From JBBQBQ01 sp038317685 (GTDB lineage Bacteria > Desulfobacterota > Desulfuromonadia > Desulfuromonadales > DDH964), in the NCBI GenBank assembly GCA_038317685.1, contig JBBQBQ010000038.1, positions 1 through 19,669 of the forward strand: a stretch of 19,669 nt of DNA, given 5' to 3'. The notes under the pieces are model-generated. The model saw only the letters and a program-made list of their open reading frames with translations. It did no database searches and was not told where the DNA came from. Positions 5,661 through 13,977 of this stretch are shown here, in pieces. The translations under genes were made by a program, and so were the position numbers. Within the stretch, counting starts at the first letter, position 1. Every line of letters starts with the position of its first letter.

Positions 5661-7472
5661 TTATTTAAACTGTTTCTCCATGCGCTTGCGCTCATTGGCA
5701 TCGAGGTACTTTTTGCGCAATCGAATCGATTTGGGAGTGACTTCCACCAACTCGTCGTCATCGATATATTCGAGGGCTTGCTCCAGAGTCAACAGCCGGG
5801 GGGTCGTCAGGCGTACGGCTTCGTCGGAGCCGGAAGCGCGAACGTTGGTCAACTTCTTTTCCCGACAGGCATTGACCACCAAATCATTTTCCTTGGCATG
5901 CTGTCCGATGATCATTCCTTCGTAGACTTCGGTCCCGGGGGCGACGAACAGGGCGCCGCGTTCCTGGAGGTTCCATAGGCCGTAAGCCACCGTCTCTCCT
6001 GAATCCATGGAGATCAGTACCCCATTCTTGCGACTGGGAATGGTCCCCCGAAACGGGGCATATTCGTGGAAGGTGTGAGTCATGACTCCGGTTCCGCGGG
6101 TATCGGTAAGGAATTCAGTCCGAAATCCAATCAGTCCCCGAGCGGGGATGACGAACTCCAGGCGGACGATACCGTCCATCGGATGCATGGAGACCATTTC
6201 AGCTCTGCGGGGACCGAGTTTTTCGATGACGGTTCCCTGGTATTCCTCGGGCACGTCGATAACGAGGTATTCCATCGGTTCACAGCGCACCCCGTCGATC
6301 TCCCGGTAGATGACCTCTGGTTTAGAAACGGCCACCTCGAAACCTTCGCGGCGCATGTTTTCAATAAGGATTGACAGGTGGAGTTCCCCGCGGCCCGAGA
6401 CTTTGAAGGTATCGGTGTTGTCGGTGTCCTCGATGCGCAGTGAAATGTTGGTGCGCAATTCGCGATGGAGACGGTCCCGGATGTTGCGACTGGTCACGTA
6501 CTTGCCTTCGCGGCCGGCAAAGGGAGAGGTGTTGACGATGAAATTCATCGCCAGGGTCGGCTCGTCGATGGCCACGTACGGGAGGGCAACCGGATTGTCG
6601 GTGGCAGCAAAGGTTTCACCGATACCGACGTCGTCGAAGCCGGCGATGGTGACAATATCGCCGGCGATGGCTTCGCTCAATTCCAATTGTTTGAGACCTT
6701 CGTAGCCGAGAAGTTTGGAGACGCGCCCGCGAGTGATGGTGCCATCCCGGCGGATCCGAGCCACGGTTTCCCCGGAGCGGATTCGGCCGTTGAAGATTTT
6801 ACCGGTGGCCATGCGGCCGAGGTAGTCATTGTAGGCGATGCTTGCCACCAAAATCTGCAGCGGAGCTTCGGGATCGGCCACCGGTGGTGCGACCCGCTCA
6901 CGGATCATATCGAAAAGGGGTTCCAGATTGATCGATTCCTGGGTCAGCTCCCGTTTGGCGTAGCCTTGTTTGGCACTGGCATAGACGATCGGAAAATCAA
7001 GTTGGTCTTCGTTGGCGTTGAGTTCGCAGAAGAGATCGAAAACCTGGTTGAGAACATGATCAGGGCGAGCTCCAGGCCGGTCGATTTTATTGATGACGAC
7101 GATCGGGCGAATCCCCAAATCGAGGGATTTTTTTAGAACGAAACGGGTCTGAGGCATCGGGCCGTCAAAGGCGTCAACCAGCAGAAGGACCGAGTCGACC
7201 ATTTTCAGGACTCGTTCGACCTCCCCGCCGAAGTCGGCATGGCCAGGGGTGTCGACAATGTTGATTTTCAGGCCCCCGTGGTGAACCGAGAGGTTCTTGG
7301 AAAGGATAGTGATGCCGCGCTCTTTCTCCAGATCATTGCTGTCCATGACCCGCTCGGTGATGATCTGATTTTCACGGAAAACCCCCGATTGCTTGAGCAT
7401 GGCATCGACAAGAGTGGTTTTACCGTGGTCGACGTGGGCAATGATGGCGATGTTGCGGATGTTCTGGGGCAT
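5661..7472 (-). CDS. typA: Ribosome-associated GTPase TypA/BipA
   Basis: Translational GTPase of 603 residues related to EF-G and LepA; it binds the ribosome and helps 50S assembly and growth under stress or cold. G-domain motifs are all present: P-loop AHVDHGKT (12-19), switch I ERGITI (51-56), DTPGH (74-78), NKID (128-131) and an ASAK G5 motif. They are followed by a beta-barrel domain 2, EF-G-like domains III and V, and the TypA-specific C-terminal domain. Length is normal for the family. The ATG at 7472 (complement) has AAGGAG about eight bases upstream. It is a single-gene transcript ended by the perfect stem at 5603-5642, and runs divergently from the protease operon. No clear promoter was recognised upstream. 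Confidence 0.97.
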   Translation of the reverse strand: MPQNIRNIAIIAHVDHGKTTLVDAMLKQSGVFRENQIITERVMDSNDLEKERGITILSKNLSVHHGGLKINIVDTPGHADFGGEVERVLKMVDSVLLLVDAFDGPMPQTRFVLKKSLDLGIRPIVVINKIDRPGARPDHVLNQVFDLFCELNANEDQLDFPIVYASAKQGYAKRELTQESINLEPLFDMIRERVAPPVADPEAPLQILVASIAYNDYLGRMATGKIFNGRIRSGETVARIRRDGTITRGRVSKLLGYEGLKQLELSEAIAGDIVTIAGFDDVGIGETFAATDNPVALPYVAIDEPTLAMNFIVNTSPFAGREGKYVTSRNIRDRLHRELRTNISLRIEDTDNTDTFKVSGRGELHLSILIENMRREGFEVAVSKPEVIYREIDGVRCEPMEYLVIDVPEEYQGTVIEKLGPRRAEMVSMHPMDGIVRLEFVIPARGLIGFRTEFLTDTRGTGVMTHTFHEYAPFRGTIPSRKNGVLISMDSGETVAYGLWNLQERGALFVAPGTEVYEGMIIGQHAKENDLVVNACREKKLTNVRASGSDEAVRLTTPRLLTLEQALEYIDDDELVEVTPKSIRLRKKYLDANERKRMEKQFK

Positions 7473-7772
7473 GACGGTGAATAACTCCTTGCCGGTGGAA
7501 CCGGTCGGTGTTTGTATCTGAAAAATCCAGTCAGAATAAACCAGTCCAATACGAAATGCCAGATAAAAATTTTTCGCCGAGATTTTTCAGCGTGCATTAA
7601 AAGGAGTCATCCCGGAAATTGACAGCTCCCCCCGCCCGTGTTACATGTCGTCACCGGGGCCTGAAAGGGTGAGAGGCACTTGCGACGTAGCGAACGGAGA
7701 TGGCCCTGATTCTTGTTGCCCACCGCACGTCAGCGCAAACTTTTTCCGGTTTTTGGGGGCGGCGAGGGATTC
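7473..7772. other. Divergent intergenic region between typA and the protease gene
   Basis: Holds the typA ribosome binding site on the minus strand, an AT-rich portion at about 7520-7600 likely to carry the typA promoter, and the plus-strand promoter at 7619-7647. The remaining 7654-7772 would be an untranslated leader of about 120 bases for the protease. It shows only a short GGGCC/GGCCC pairing (7657-7661 with 7702-7706). No known riboswitch is recognised. Confidence 0.5.
7619..7647 (+). promoter_or_regulatory. Promoter for the protease-FHA-PH operon
   Basis: A perfect -35 TTGACA (7619-7624) and a 17-base spacer lead to -10 TACATG (7642-7647). A TGN extended -10 element (7639-7641) sits directly before it. 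The -10 box itself is weak (3/6). Predicted start is near 7654. Confidence 0.5.
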
Positions 7773-9068
7773 ATGGCTGGTTCAGTTAGGTGGGGGAAGA
7801 TTTCCCGACGATACGCCGCAATGGTCATTTTGGGGTTGGGGTTGGCCGTTCCTCCGGGCGTTCTGGCCAATGGCGGAGAGACCGAGCAGGTTTACGCCCG
7901 ATTCAAGGACCGGGTCCTGCAAATTCAGGTGCTTGACCTTTCCTCTGGATCCAAGACCACCATCGGTTCGGGATTCCTGGTGGCGCCAGACGGGGTGGTG
8001 GTGACCAATTTTCATGTCATCGCGGCTCTTATCAATCAACCCGGCCGTTACCGAGCCGAATATGTCGATCAGCACGGGGCTCGCGGTCCGCTGAGCCTCG
8101 TCAATCTGGATGTGGTTCACGACCTGGCCGTCCTGCGTGGCAACGGGCTGACCGGTCGCCCCCTGGAGGTATCGGGAACGGTGCCTGAGAAGGGAGAGCG
8201 GCTCTACGCCTTCGGCAACCCCCATGATATTGGATTGACCATCGTTGAGGGGACGTATAACGGTCTGTTGCAACGGTCCCTCTACGAGAAAATTCATTTC
8301 ACCGGATCGATTAACCCCGGAATGAGCGGCGGACCGACCGTCAACGCCGCCGGGGCCCTGGTCGGGGTGAATGTTTCAACGGCCGGGAACCAGCTCAGTT
8401 TCCTGGTTCCTGCCCGCTTTGTCGCGGCGCTTTTGGCAGCGTCCGATCAAACTGTCGACGCTCCGGAAGCCTTCAGCAGCCTGGTGCGGCGGCAGCTTTT
8501 GGCCAACCAGGATCAATATCTTGCACCTCTCTTGGCCCAGCCGTTTCCGACTTCGGTCATGAACGGCTATCGGCTCCCCGGGGAACTGGCTTCCTTCATC
8601 AGGTGCTGGGGGAATACTCATCCCCAGGAAGAAAAACTTTATAAGGTCGTCTTCCAGTCCTGCGCCACCGAGGACGAAATTTTTCTCGGAGATCATTTGA
8701 AGGCCGGGGGAATCCGGTTCAACCATGAATTCTTTTCTACTATCCAACTCAACCCCATCCGGTTTTACGGTTTTCTTGAAGAGAATTTCAGCCAGCCCCG
8801 TATTGGTTTTTCTGGTGAAGAATCGAATGTCAGCAACTTCGCTTGCCAAACGGATTTCGTTGCTAACGGCAGCCTTGATTCCAAAGTGGTCCTCTGCCTG
8901 CGTCGCTACAAAAAACTGGAAGGGCTTTACGATGCCTTTCTGTCCGCCACGACCCTCGTTGGCCCTCGTGAGGCCGTTCAGACCTCCCTTGGTTTGACGG
9001 GGGTCAGTTTTGAAAATGCCCTCAGCTTTTCCCAGCGTTATCTGGAGTCCCTGCATTGGAATCGTTAG
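7773..9068 (+). CDS. Exported trypsin-like serine protease with unknown C-terminal region
   Basis: 431-residue predicted periplasmic protease. The ATG at 7773 follows GGCGAGGG and gives a signal peptide: basic WGKISRR, a hydrophobic core at 15-28, and likely cleavage after VLA at 32. An upstream ATG at 7713 would bury this signal. The chymotrypsin-fold domain spans about 40-225 with a full catalytic triad: His81 (TNFHVI), Asp117 (HDLAVL) and Ser185 (NPGMSGGP). This resembles HtrA/Deg proteins, but no PDZ domain follows. Residues about 226-431 match no family known to me. They contain four cysteines (Cys278, 297, 358, 375), which could form disulfides in the periplasm. It overlaps the following FHA gene by 13 bases, indicating translational coupling. 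Substrate unknown. Confidence 0.85.
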   Translation: MAGSVRWGKISRRYAAMVILGLGLAVPPGVLANGGETEQVYARFKDRVLQIQVLDLSSGSKTTIGSGFLVAPDGVVVTNFHVIAALINQPGRYRAEYVDQHGARGPLSLVNLDVVHDLAVLRGNGLTGRPLEVSGTVPEKGERLYAFGNPHDIGLTIVEGTYNGLLQRSLYEKIHFTGSINPGMSGGPTVNAAGALVGVNVSTAGNQLSFLVPARFVAALLAASDQTVDAPEAFSSLVRRQLLANQDQYLAPLLAQPFPTSVMNGYRLPGELASFIRCWGNTHPQEEKLYKVVFQSCATEDEIFLGDHLKAGGIRFNHEFFSTIQLNPIRFYGFLEENFSQPRIGFSGEESNVSNFACQTDFVANGSLDSKVVLCLRRYKKLEGLYDAFLSATTLVGPREAVQTSLGLTGVSFENALSFSQRYLESLHWNR

Positions 9069-10057
9069 ATATCGGGTTTGATCCGGGGCCGAGGCTAGAG
9101 CCGGCCGCCGCGAACTTCGGCTACCTGGAGGTCCTGAACCGATCCGGCAGAACCGCCCAGCGCTTCCCGATCACCGCGGCCGGACTGACGCTAGGACGGG
9201 GCTTCGGCAATGATCTCATCCTTGATGATCCCTTCGTCTGCCCTCAGCATGCCCGCATCATCTGGAACGGGGAGGGGCTTGAGGTCCATGACCTGGGGAG
9301 CGTCAACGGTCTTTCGATCGGCTCGGTCAGATTGCGGCAGGAGGGATGCCATCTGCCGAGCGGCACGAGTTTTCGCATCGGACGCACTGTTCTGCGTTAT
9401 CTTGCCTGTGACGCACCCTTGCTTCCGACCAAACTCGACCGGGACGCCTCGGGCCCGCAGCGGTGGCTGGGAAAAGCCGGTGTCCTGGGTCTGGTCTACC
9501 TTTTGACGGGGTCGGCACTCGCTCTCCAGCTCTATTTTGATTCGGCCGAAAAATTTCAGAGTTCAATGCTTGCCACCAGCCTCGTGATGGCTTTGTCCTT
9601 TGGTCTCGTCTGGACCTCGCTGTGGTCCTTCGTCAATCGAACTTTGAGCCATCGCTGGAACTTCGGAATCCATTCCGGCATCGCCTGTTTAGGGCTTTTC
9701 GGTGCTTTGGCTTTGAATACCTTGACCGGGTACGCCTGTTTTTCCCTGGGTCTGGACCCATGGCACCTATATCTCTCCTACGGTCTGGCCCTGATACTGG
9801 TCTGGTGGCTGGTATTTATGCATCTGCGCCTGACCGCTGCCGGCTCCTCCGTCAGTCTGATCCGTACCTCTGCCATCGTCGGAGTACTGCTGGTCGGTGC
9901 CGCGGTCCTGGTCAACCAATCGCTTGAGGAGGACTTTTCTCAGACTCCCGAATTTCAGGCGTCGTTAAAAGCCCCGGGCTTCAAGGTGAGAGGAAGTCTC
10001 ACTCCGACGGCTTTCTTTGAGGATGCCGGACAGTTGCGGGACCGACTGAAACCATGA
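9056..10057 (+). CDS. FHA-domain multi-pass membrane protein
   Basis: 333 residues. An FHA (forkhead-associated, phosphothreonine-reading) domain occupies about 22-117. Its marks are LGR (46-48), FVCPQHARI (60-68), and HDLGSVNGLSIG (78-89). The usual Ser of the S-x-x-H motif is Cys62 here, while His65 and the later Asn84-Gly85 are kept. After a linker come about five hydrophobic segments (roughly 140-161, 171-193, 206-232, 237-258, 269-287) and a 45-residue polar tail. With the FHA domain in the cytoplasm, an odd number of membrane passes would put the tail in the periplasm, beside the protease. The TTG start at 9056 lies inside the end of the protease gene, with GGAG about ten bases upstream. 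Its stop overlaps the next ATG as ATGA. Confidence 0.82.
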   Translation: MESLDIGFDPGPRLEPAAANFGYLEVLNRSGRTAQRFPITAAGLTLGRGFGNDLILDDPFVCPQHARIIWNGEGLEVHDLGSVNGLSIGSVRLRQEGCHLPSGTSFRIGRTVLRYLACDAPLLPTKLDRDASGPQRWLGKAGVLGLVYLLTGSALALQLYFDSAEKFQSSMLATSLVMALSFGLVWTSLWSFVNRTLSHRWNFGIHSGIACLGLFGALALNTLTGYACFSLGLDPWHLYLSYGLALILVWWLVFMHLRLTAAGSSVSLIRTSAIVGVLLVGAAVLVNQSLEEDFSQTPEFQASLKAPGFKVRGSLTPTAFFEDAGQLRDRLKP

Positions 10058-10629
10058 ATCGAACCGGCGCAGGCAGCCAAGAACGGGTCCGGCCGACGAT
10101 GAATTGGGCCGGGGTCCTGGTTGGCAATGAAGTGTTATACTGGCAAGGGAGGCCTGCGCCGCGATGCTATACCTTTCGCAACTGGCGGCACGCGCTCTTT
10201 GGGGTCTTTCTTTTCCTCCTCTCCCTCTACTGGTTGACCATCGGCGTGCAACTGGCCGCGGTCTACGGGCTCCCTTGGCTGCCGTGGATACCCGTGCCCT
10301 TTCTCTTGATTGGGCTTTTCCTTGGGTTGGGGCAACTGGCGGCGGCGCGGGTCGAATGGGAACAGGTTTTCTATGCCGTTACGGATCGCCGTATCCTGGT
10401 GCGGCGCGGCCTGCGGGGTAAGACCCTTGAATCACTGCCCCTGAACGAGGTTGTCTGGTTCCAGCTGCGTCCCCATGGGGAAGAACTCGGAACTCTGAGA
10501 ATCCGCGGCCGCGACCCCCAGGCCCGCCTGACCCTCAGTTGTATCGAGTATCCCCGCAAAGTCACGGTTCTGCTGGAAGGGGCCATGGCCGTCTCCGGCC
10601 AGGAATGCCCTTTAAGAGAAGGGGTTTAG
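10054..10629 (+). CDS. Two-TM membrane protein with bacterial PH-like domain
   Basis: 191 residues. Two hydrophobic segments (about 46-69 and 78-98) form a hairpin in the membrane. They are followed by a bacterial pleckstrin-homology-like domain at about 100-175 with the recognisable run YAVTDRRILVRRG, a basic loop, and the LPLNEVVWFQLRPHGEELGTLRI strands. Families of this kind (YdbT/bPH2-like) are membrane-associated and little characterised. The ATG overlaps the FHA gene stop by four bases (ATGA), so translation is probably coupled. It is the last gene of the trio; miaB starts 79 bases on. Confidence 0.78.
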   Translation: MNRTGAGSQERVRPTMNWAGVLVGNEVLYWQGRPAPRCYTFRNWRHALFGVFLFLLSLYWLTIGVQLAAVYGLPWLPWIPVPFLLIGLFLGLGQLAAARVEWEQVFYAVTDRRILVRRGLRGKTLESLPLNEVVWFQLRPHGEELGTLRIRGRDPQARLTLSCIEYPRKVTVLLEGAMAVSGQECPLREGV

Positions 10630-10708
10630 CTCAACCATTCGGATTTTACTTTTTTCCGGCCACCCGCTTGCCATGCCCCATTCCTTTCCCCATGGAGAAT
10701 AATTCACA

Positions 10709-12040
10709 GTGTTTTTGAACAAACGGCTTTACCTCGAAACCTTCGGCTGTCAGATGAATGTGGTCGATTCCGAGAGGATCGTCGAACTCCTCCAGGAGAT
10801 CGGCTACCATCCGGTGGCCGCCCCCGAGGAGGCTGACCTGATCCTCCTTAATACCTGTTCGATTCGTGATAAGGCCGAACGCAAGGTCTATGGCCACCTC
10901 GGACGCTTCAAACCCCTGAAGGATCAAAATCGCAGCTTGATTCTCGGGGTCGGGGGCTGCGTCGCTCAGCAGGAAGGGGAGCGGCTGCTGACCAAGATTC
11001 CTTATCTCGACCTGGTCTTCGGCACCCACAACGTCCACAAACTGCCGGAGATGGTACGGCGGGTTGAAGAAAATCGCGAGCGTTGCCGCGAGACGGAATT
11101 CCTCGACCGTGAAACCCGCCTGCGGCTTTTCCCCCGTCGCATCAAGTCCGAAACGTTGACCCGGTTTGTGACCATCATGCAGGGCTGCGACAATTTCTGC
11201 TCTTACTGTGTGGTTCCTCTCGTTCGTGGTCGCGAAGTCAGTCGTCCGAGTTCTGACATCCTCACGGAAGTCGAAGAACTGGCAACAGCTGGAGTGCGTG
11301 AGATCACCCTTATCGGCCAGAACGTCAATTCCTATGGCCTGAAGGAATCGGGGGAAATCACTTTTGCCGAACTGGTATCACGGGTTCACGAGGTGGAAGG
11401 AATCGAACGGATCCGCTTCACCACTTCTCATCCCAAGGATCTTTCCCCGGCCCTGATCGAGGTTTTCGGCACCTTGCCGAAACTCTGCAAACATTTCCAT
11501 TTGCCGGTGCAGAGCGGATCCGACCGCATCCTTGGTCTGATGAACCGCGGCTACGACAGCGGTGATTATCTTGACAAGGTTCGGCGGTTGCGGGAGGTTT
11601 GTCCCGAGTTGCGGTTGACCTCCGATATCATCGTCGGTTTCCCTGGCGAGACCGAAGCTGATTTTGCTGCCACTTTGTCGCTGGTCAATGAGGTGCGGTA
11701 TGCTGACGTCTATACTTTTCTCTATTCGCCCAGGCCTGGAACGGCTGCCGCGGACCTGGCCGACGGGGAAACGACGGTGGTGAAGCAGGAACGGTTCGAT
11801 CGCCTGCTGACGCTGCAGGCCGCCATCAGCAGGGAGATCTGGCAGCAGGATGTTGGCCGGACCCTGGCGGTCCTGGCCGAAGGCCGCAGCCGGAAAGGGG
11901 AGGGGCAGCTCTTCGGGCGCAGCACCTGGAACCGCATCGTCAATTTCCAGGGCCCGGTTGAGTTGGTCGGCCGGACCGTTGCGGTCCGAGTGACCAGGTC
12001 CAATAAAAATTCCCAGGTTGGTGAACTGGCCCAGTCCTGA
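10709..12040 (+). CDS. miaB: tRNA-2-methylthio-N6-dimethylallyladenosine synthase MiaB
   Basis: Radical SAM methylthiotransferase that adds a methylthio group at position A37 of tRNAs reading UNN codons. The 443 residues show the N-terminal MTTase domain with its cluster cysteines Cys14 (ETFGCQMN), Cys50 (NTCSIRDKAE) and Cys84 (GGCVAQ). The radical SAM cluster CxxxCxxC follows at Cys160, Cys164, Cys167, and a C-terminal TRAM domain runs from about 378. NTCSIRDKAE and LPVQSGSDRIL are typical of MiaB rather than RimO or MtaB. The start is GTG 10709, with GGAG about 11 bases before it. It is followed after 36 bases by a receiver protein, probably in the same transcript. Confidence 0.96.
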   Translation: MFLNKRLYLETFGCQMNVVDSERIVELLQEIGYHPVAAPEEADLILLNTCSIRDKAERKVYGHLGRFKPLKDQNRSLILGVGGCVAQQEGERLLTKIPYLDLVFGTHNVHKLPEMVRRVEENRERCRETEFLDRETRLRLFPRRIKSETLTRFVTIMQGCDNFCSYCVVPLVRGREVSRPSSDILTEVEELATAGVREITLIGQNVNSYGLKESGEITFAELVSRVHEVEGIERIRFTTSHPKDLSPALIEVFGTLPKLCKHFHLPVQSGSDRILGLMNRGYDSGDYLDKVRRLREVCPELRLTSDIIVGFPGETEADFAATLSLVNEVRYADVYTFLYSPRPGTAAADLADGETTVVKQERFDRLLTLQAAISREIWQQDVGRTLAVLAEGRSRKGEGQLFGRSTWNRIVNFQGPVELVGRTVAVRVTRSNKNSQVGELAQS

Positions 12041-12076
12041 AATCTTGAAACCTGAACGCTGAACGGAATCCGCCCC

Positions 12077-13966
12077 ATGGCCAAGGGTCGCATCCTCGCC
12101 ATCGATAACGAAGAATTCTTCCGTTCTCTCTACCGGGATTTGCTTCGGGGGGAAGGCTATTACGTGCGCACCGCCACCAGCGGAAGTGAGGCCTTGGAGT
12201 GTCTGCGCGGAGAGGAATTCGACCTGGTGGTAACCGACATGCACCTGCCCGGGCTGGACGGCCTCGCCGTCACCGAGGCGGTGCGCCGCGTCAACCCCGA
12301 CCAGGAGATCATGATCGTGACCGGGCAGCAAGATGTTTCCCTGGCGGTGGAGGCAATGAAGCAGGGGGTTTCCGAGTACCTGCTCAAGCCGATCAACCCC
12401 GATGAACTCCTGCTTGTCATCAACAAGGTCCTGTTTCGCCAGAGCCTCGGTCGGGAACACCGCCGGCTTCTCGACGAGAATCTGGAATTCGTCGCCACCC
12501 TGGCCTACTATCGACGCTGCCTGATTTTTCTCCAGATTCACGATCTTGATCGCCTCGGCGACGTGGTTCTCGATAACCTGATGGACCTGTTGCGAGCCGA
12601 AGGGGCGGCCCTCTGGGTGATCGGTTTCGGTGGCCACAATTATCGCCTGCGCTGCCGCCGTGGGTTGGCACAGGTGGCCGCCGGTGAGGAAAGCCTACAG
12701 CCCGATTCCGGGGAGCGCCAAATGATCCTGAACGGGAAAGGCGTTCTCACCGCTGGCGGCCGGACCATCTTTCTGCCCCTTTTGGCCGGCCTCGAACCGC
12801 TCGGGGTGATTCGGATCGAGGCTCCCGTCGGGCGTGAACATTTCAACCGCCGGGACCTCAAGGTGGCCGACTTGGTCGCCGAATTCGCCACCAGTGCCCT
12901 TTACAACCTCCTGCTTTATCGAAAACTTGAACAGGACAGCCTGCGGGTGCCGCGGGGGGAGGCCTATACCATGGCCTTTTTCCGGGACCATGTGGTCAAG
13001 GAACTGCACAAGGGCCGGCGTTACGGCCGACGACTGTCGCTGGTGCTCCTGGTGATCGAGAATTATGCCGAGCTGGGGAACCGCTTTCTCGACCGGGACC
13101 TGGAGGCGGCGATGGTCAGTCTGGTCGAAACCGTCAATACCGCCCTGCGCGACGCGGACATTCTCGCCATGTCCGGCCCTGATGAATACCTGATCATGCT
13201 GCCGGAGACCGATTACTGGGGCTCCCTGGTGACCCAGAAGCGGATTCGCAAGGCGCTCCGCGGCAAGTCGACCCTTTGCGATCTGAAGAAGAGTCACTCC
13301 ATCGAAGTCTTGATGCGTTCCGCAGCTTTCCCCGCCGACGGGGGAACTCTGGAAGAACTTCTGCATGTTGCCGAACGCCGCCTGGACCGGTTGCGGGGGA
13401 GCCTCTTCCAACGCTCCCGGCTCGGCGCCATGTCCTTTTGGGGAATCGTCGACCGCCTTCTCGGGACCCCCGCCCAATACCACCTGGAAGCTGACGGGAG
13501 TTTGGGGGTCGCTGAGCTTCTTACGGGGCACGAGGAGGACCTGCGCAGCCGCTATATCCGCATGCCCGAGGAACGCCTCGACGAAGTGATGCGGACCTTT
13601 TGCCGGGAGGTGGCTGAATCGCCGCGCATCCGGGGGGTTATCTACCGGGGCTGCGTCGATTTCGATGTGGTGCGCAAGTGCCTGCGGAAAACCGAAGGGC
13701 TGGAAAGTTCGGCGACCAGTATCTATCTGCTGGGAGGGCGCCGGCGGGTGACCTGGGACAGCCAGCGGATCGTGCCGATCTATATCGAGGATGAAAACTT
13801 CCGCAAGACGGTCTTTCTGCTCTATCTTAACGAAGACTTCGCCTATGGGCTCTTTGCCCGCAAGAGGGGGTCGGAACTGGTCGGTTTTCATACCTCCGAC
13901 TTCTATTTCATCGAGAACCTGATTTCCAGACTCCAGGAGCAATACCAGCTCCAGGCTCAGATTTGA
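12077..13966 (+). CDS. Receiver-GAF-degenerate GGDEF signalling protein
   Basis: 629 residues, cytoplasmic. The response-regulator receiver at about 3-120 has Asp54 (VVTDMHLPG) as phosphorylation site, Thr82 and Lys104; the acidic pair is Asp10-Asn11. A GAF-like domain lies at about 140-278. A GGDEF-like domain at about 315-440 reads GPDEY (367-371) instead of GGDEF, and its metal-binding Asp is Glu (VIENY), so it is probably not a diguanylate cyclase. The product-binding I-site RxxD is present (Arg358-Asp361), exactly five residues before GPDEY. Residues about 450-629 form a further region I do not recognise. Only 11 bases separate it from the next REC protein, so the two are likely one pathway. 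No histidine kinase is encoded nearby. Confidence 0.82.
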   Translation: MAKGRILAIDNEEFFRSLYRDLLRGEGYYVRTATSGSEALECLRGEEFDLVVTDMHLPGLDGLAVTEAVRRVNPDQEIMIVTGQQDVSLAVEAMKQGVSEYLLKPINPDELLLVINKVLFRQSLGREHRRLLDENLEFVATLAYYRRCLIFLQIHDLDRLGDVVLDNLMDLLRAEGAALWVIGFGGHNYRLRCRRGLAQVAAGEESLQPDSGERQMILNGKGVLTAGGRTIFLPLLAGLEPLGVIRIEAPVGREHFNRRDLKVADLVAEFATSALYNLLLYRKLEQDSLRVPRGEAYTMAFFRDHVVKELHKGRRYGRRLSLVLLVIENYAELGNRFLDRDLEAAMVSLVETVNTALRDADILAMSGPDEYLIMLPETDYWGSLVTQKRIRKALRGKSTLCDLKKSHSIEVLMRSAAFPADGGTLEELLHVAERRLDRLRGSLFQRSRLGAMSFWGIVDRLLGTPAQYHLEADGSLGVAELLTGHEEDLRSRYIRMPEERLDEVMRTFCREVAESPRIRGVIYRGCVDFDVVRKCLRKTEGLESSATSIYLLGGRRRVTWDSQRIVPIYIEDENFRKTVFLLYLNEDFAYGLFARKRGSELVGFHTSDFYFIENLISRLQEQYQLQAQI

Positions 13967-13977
13967 GGGAACCTGCC

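Noticed and set aside
7500..7600. Sigma54-like GG/GC promoter upstream of typA
   Set aside because: The GG-to-GG spacing is 11 rather than 10 bases and the -12 GC is missing.
7654..7772. Riboswitch (c-di-GMP, SAM, cobalamin or thiamine type) in the protease leader
   Set aside because: None of the conserved core sequences of these classes is present; only a short possible closing pair is seen.
11378..12637. Open frame of 419 codons on the minus strand
   Set aside because: Antisense to miaB and the receiver domain, both clearly coding on the plus strand.
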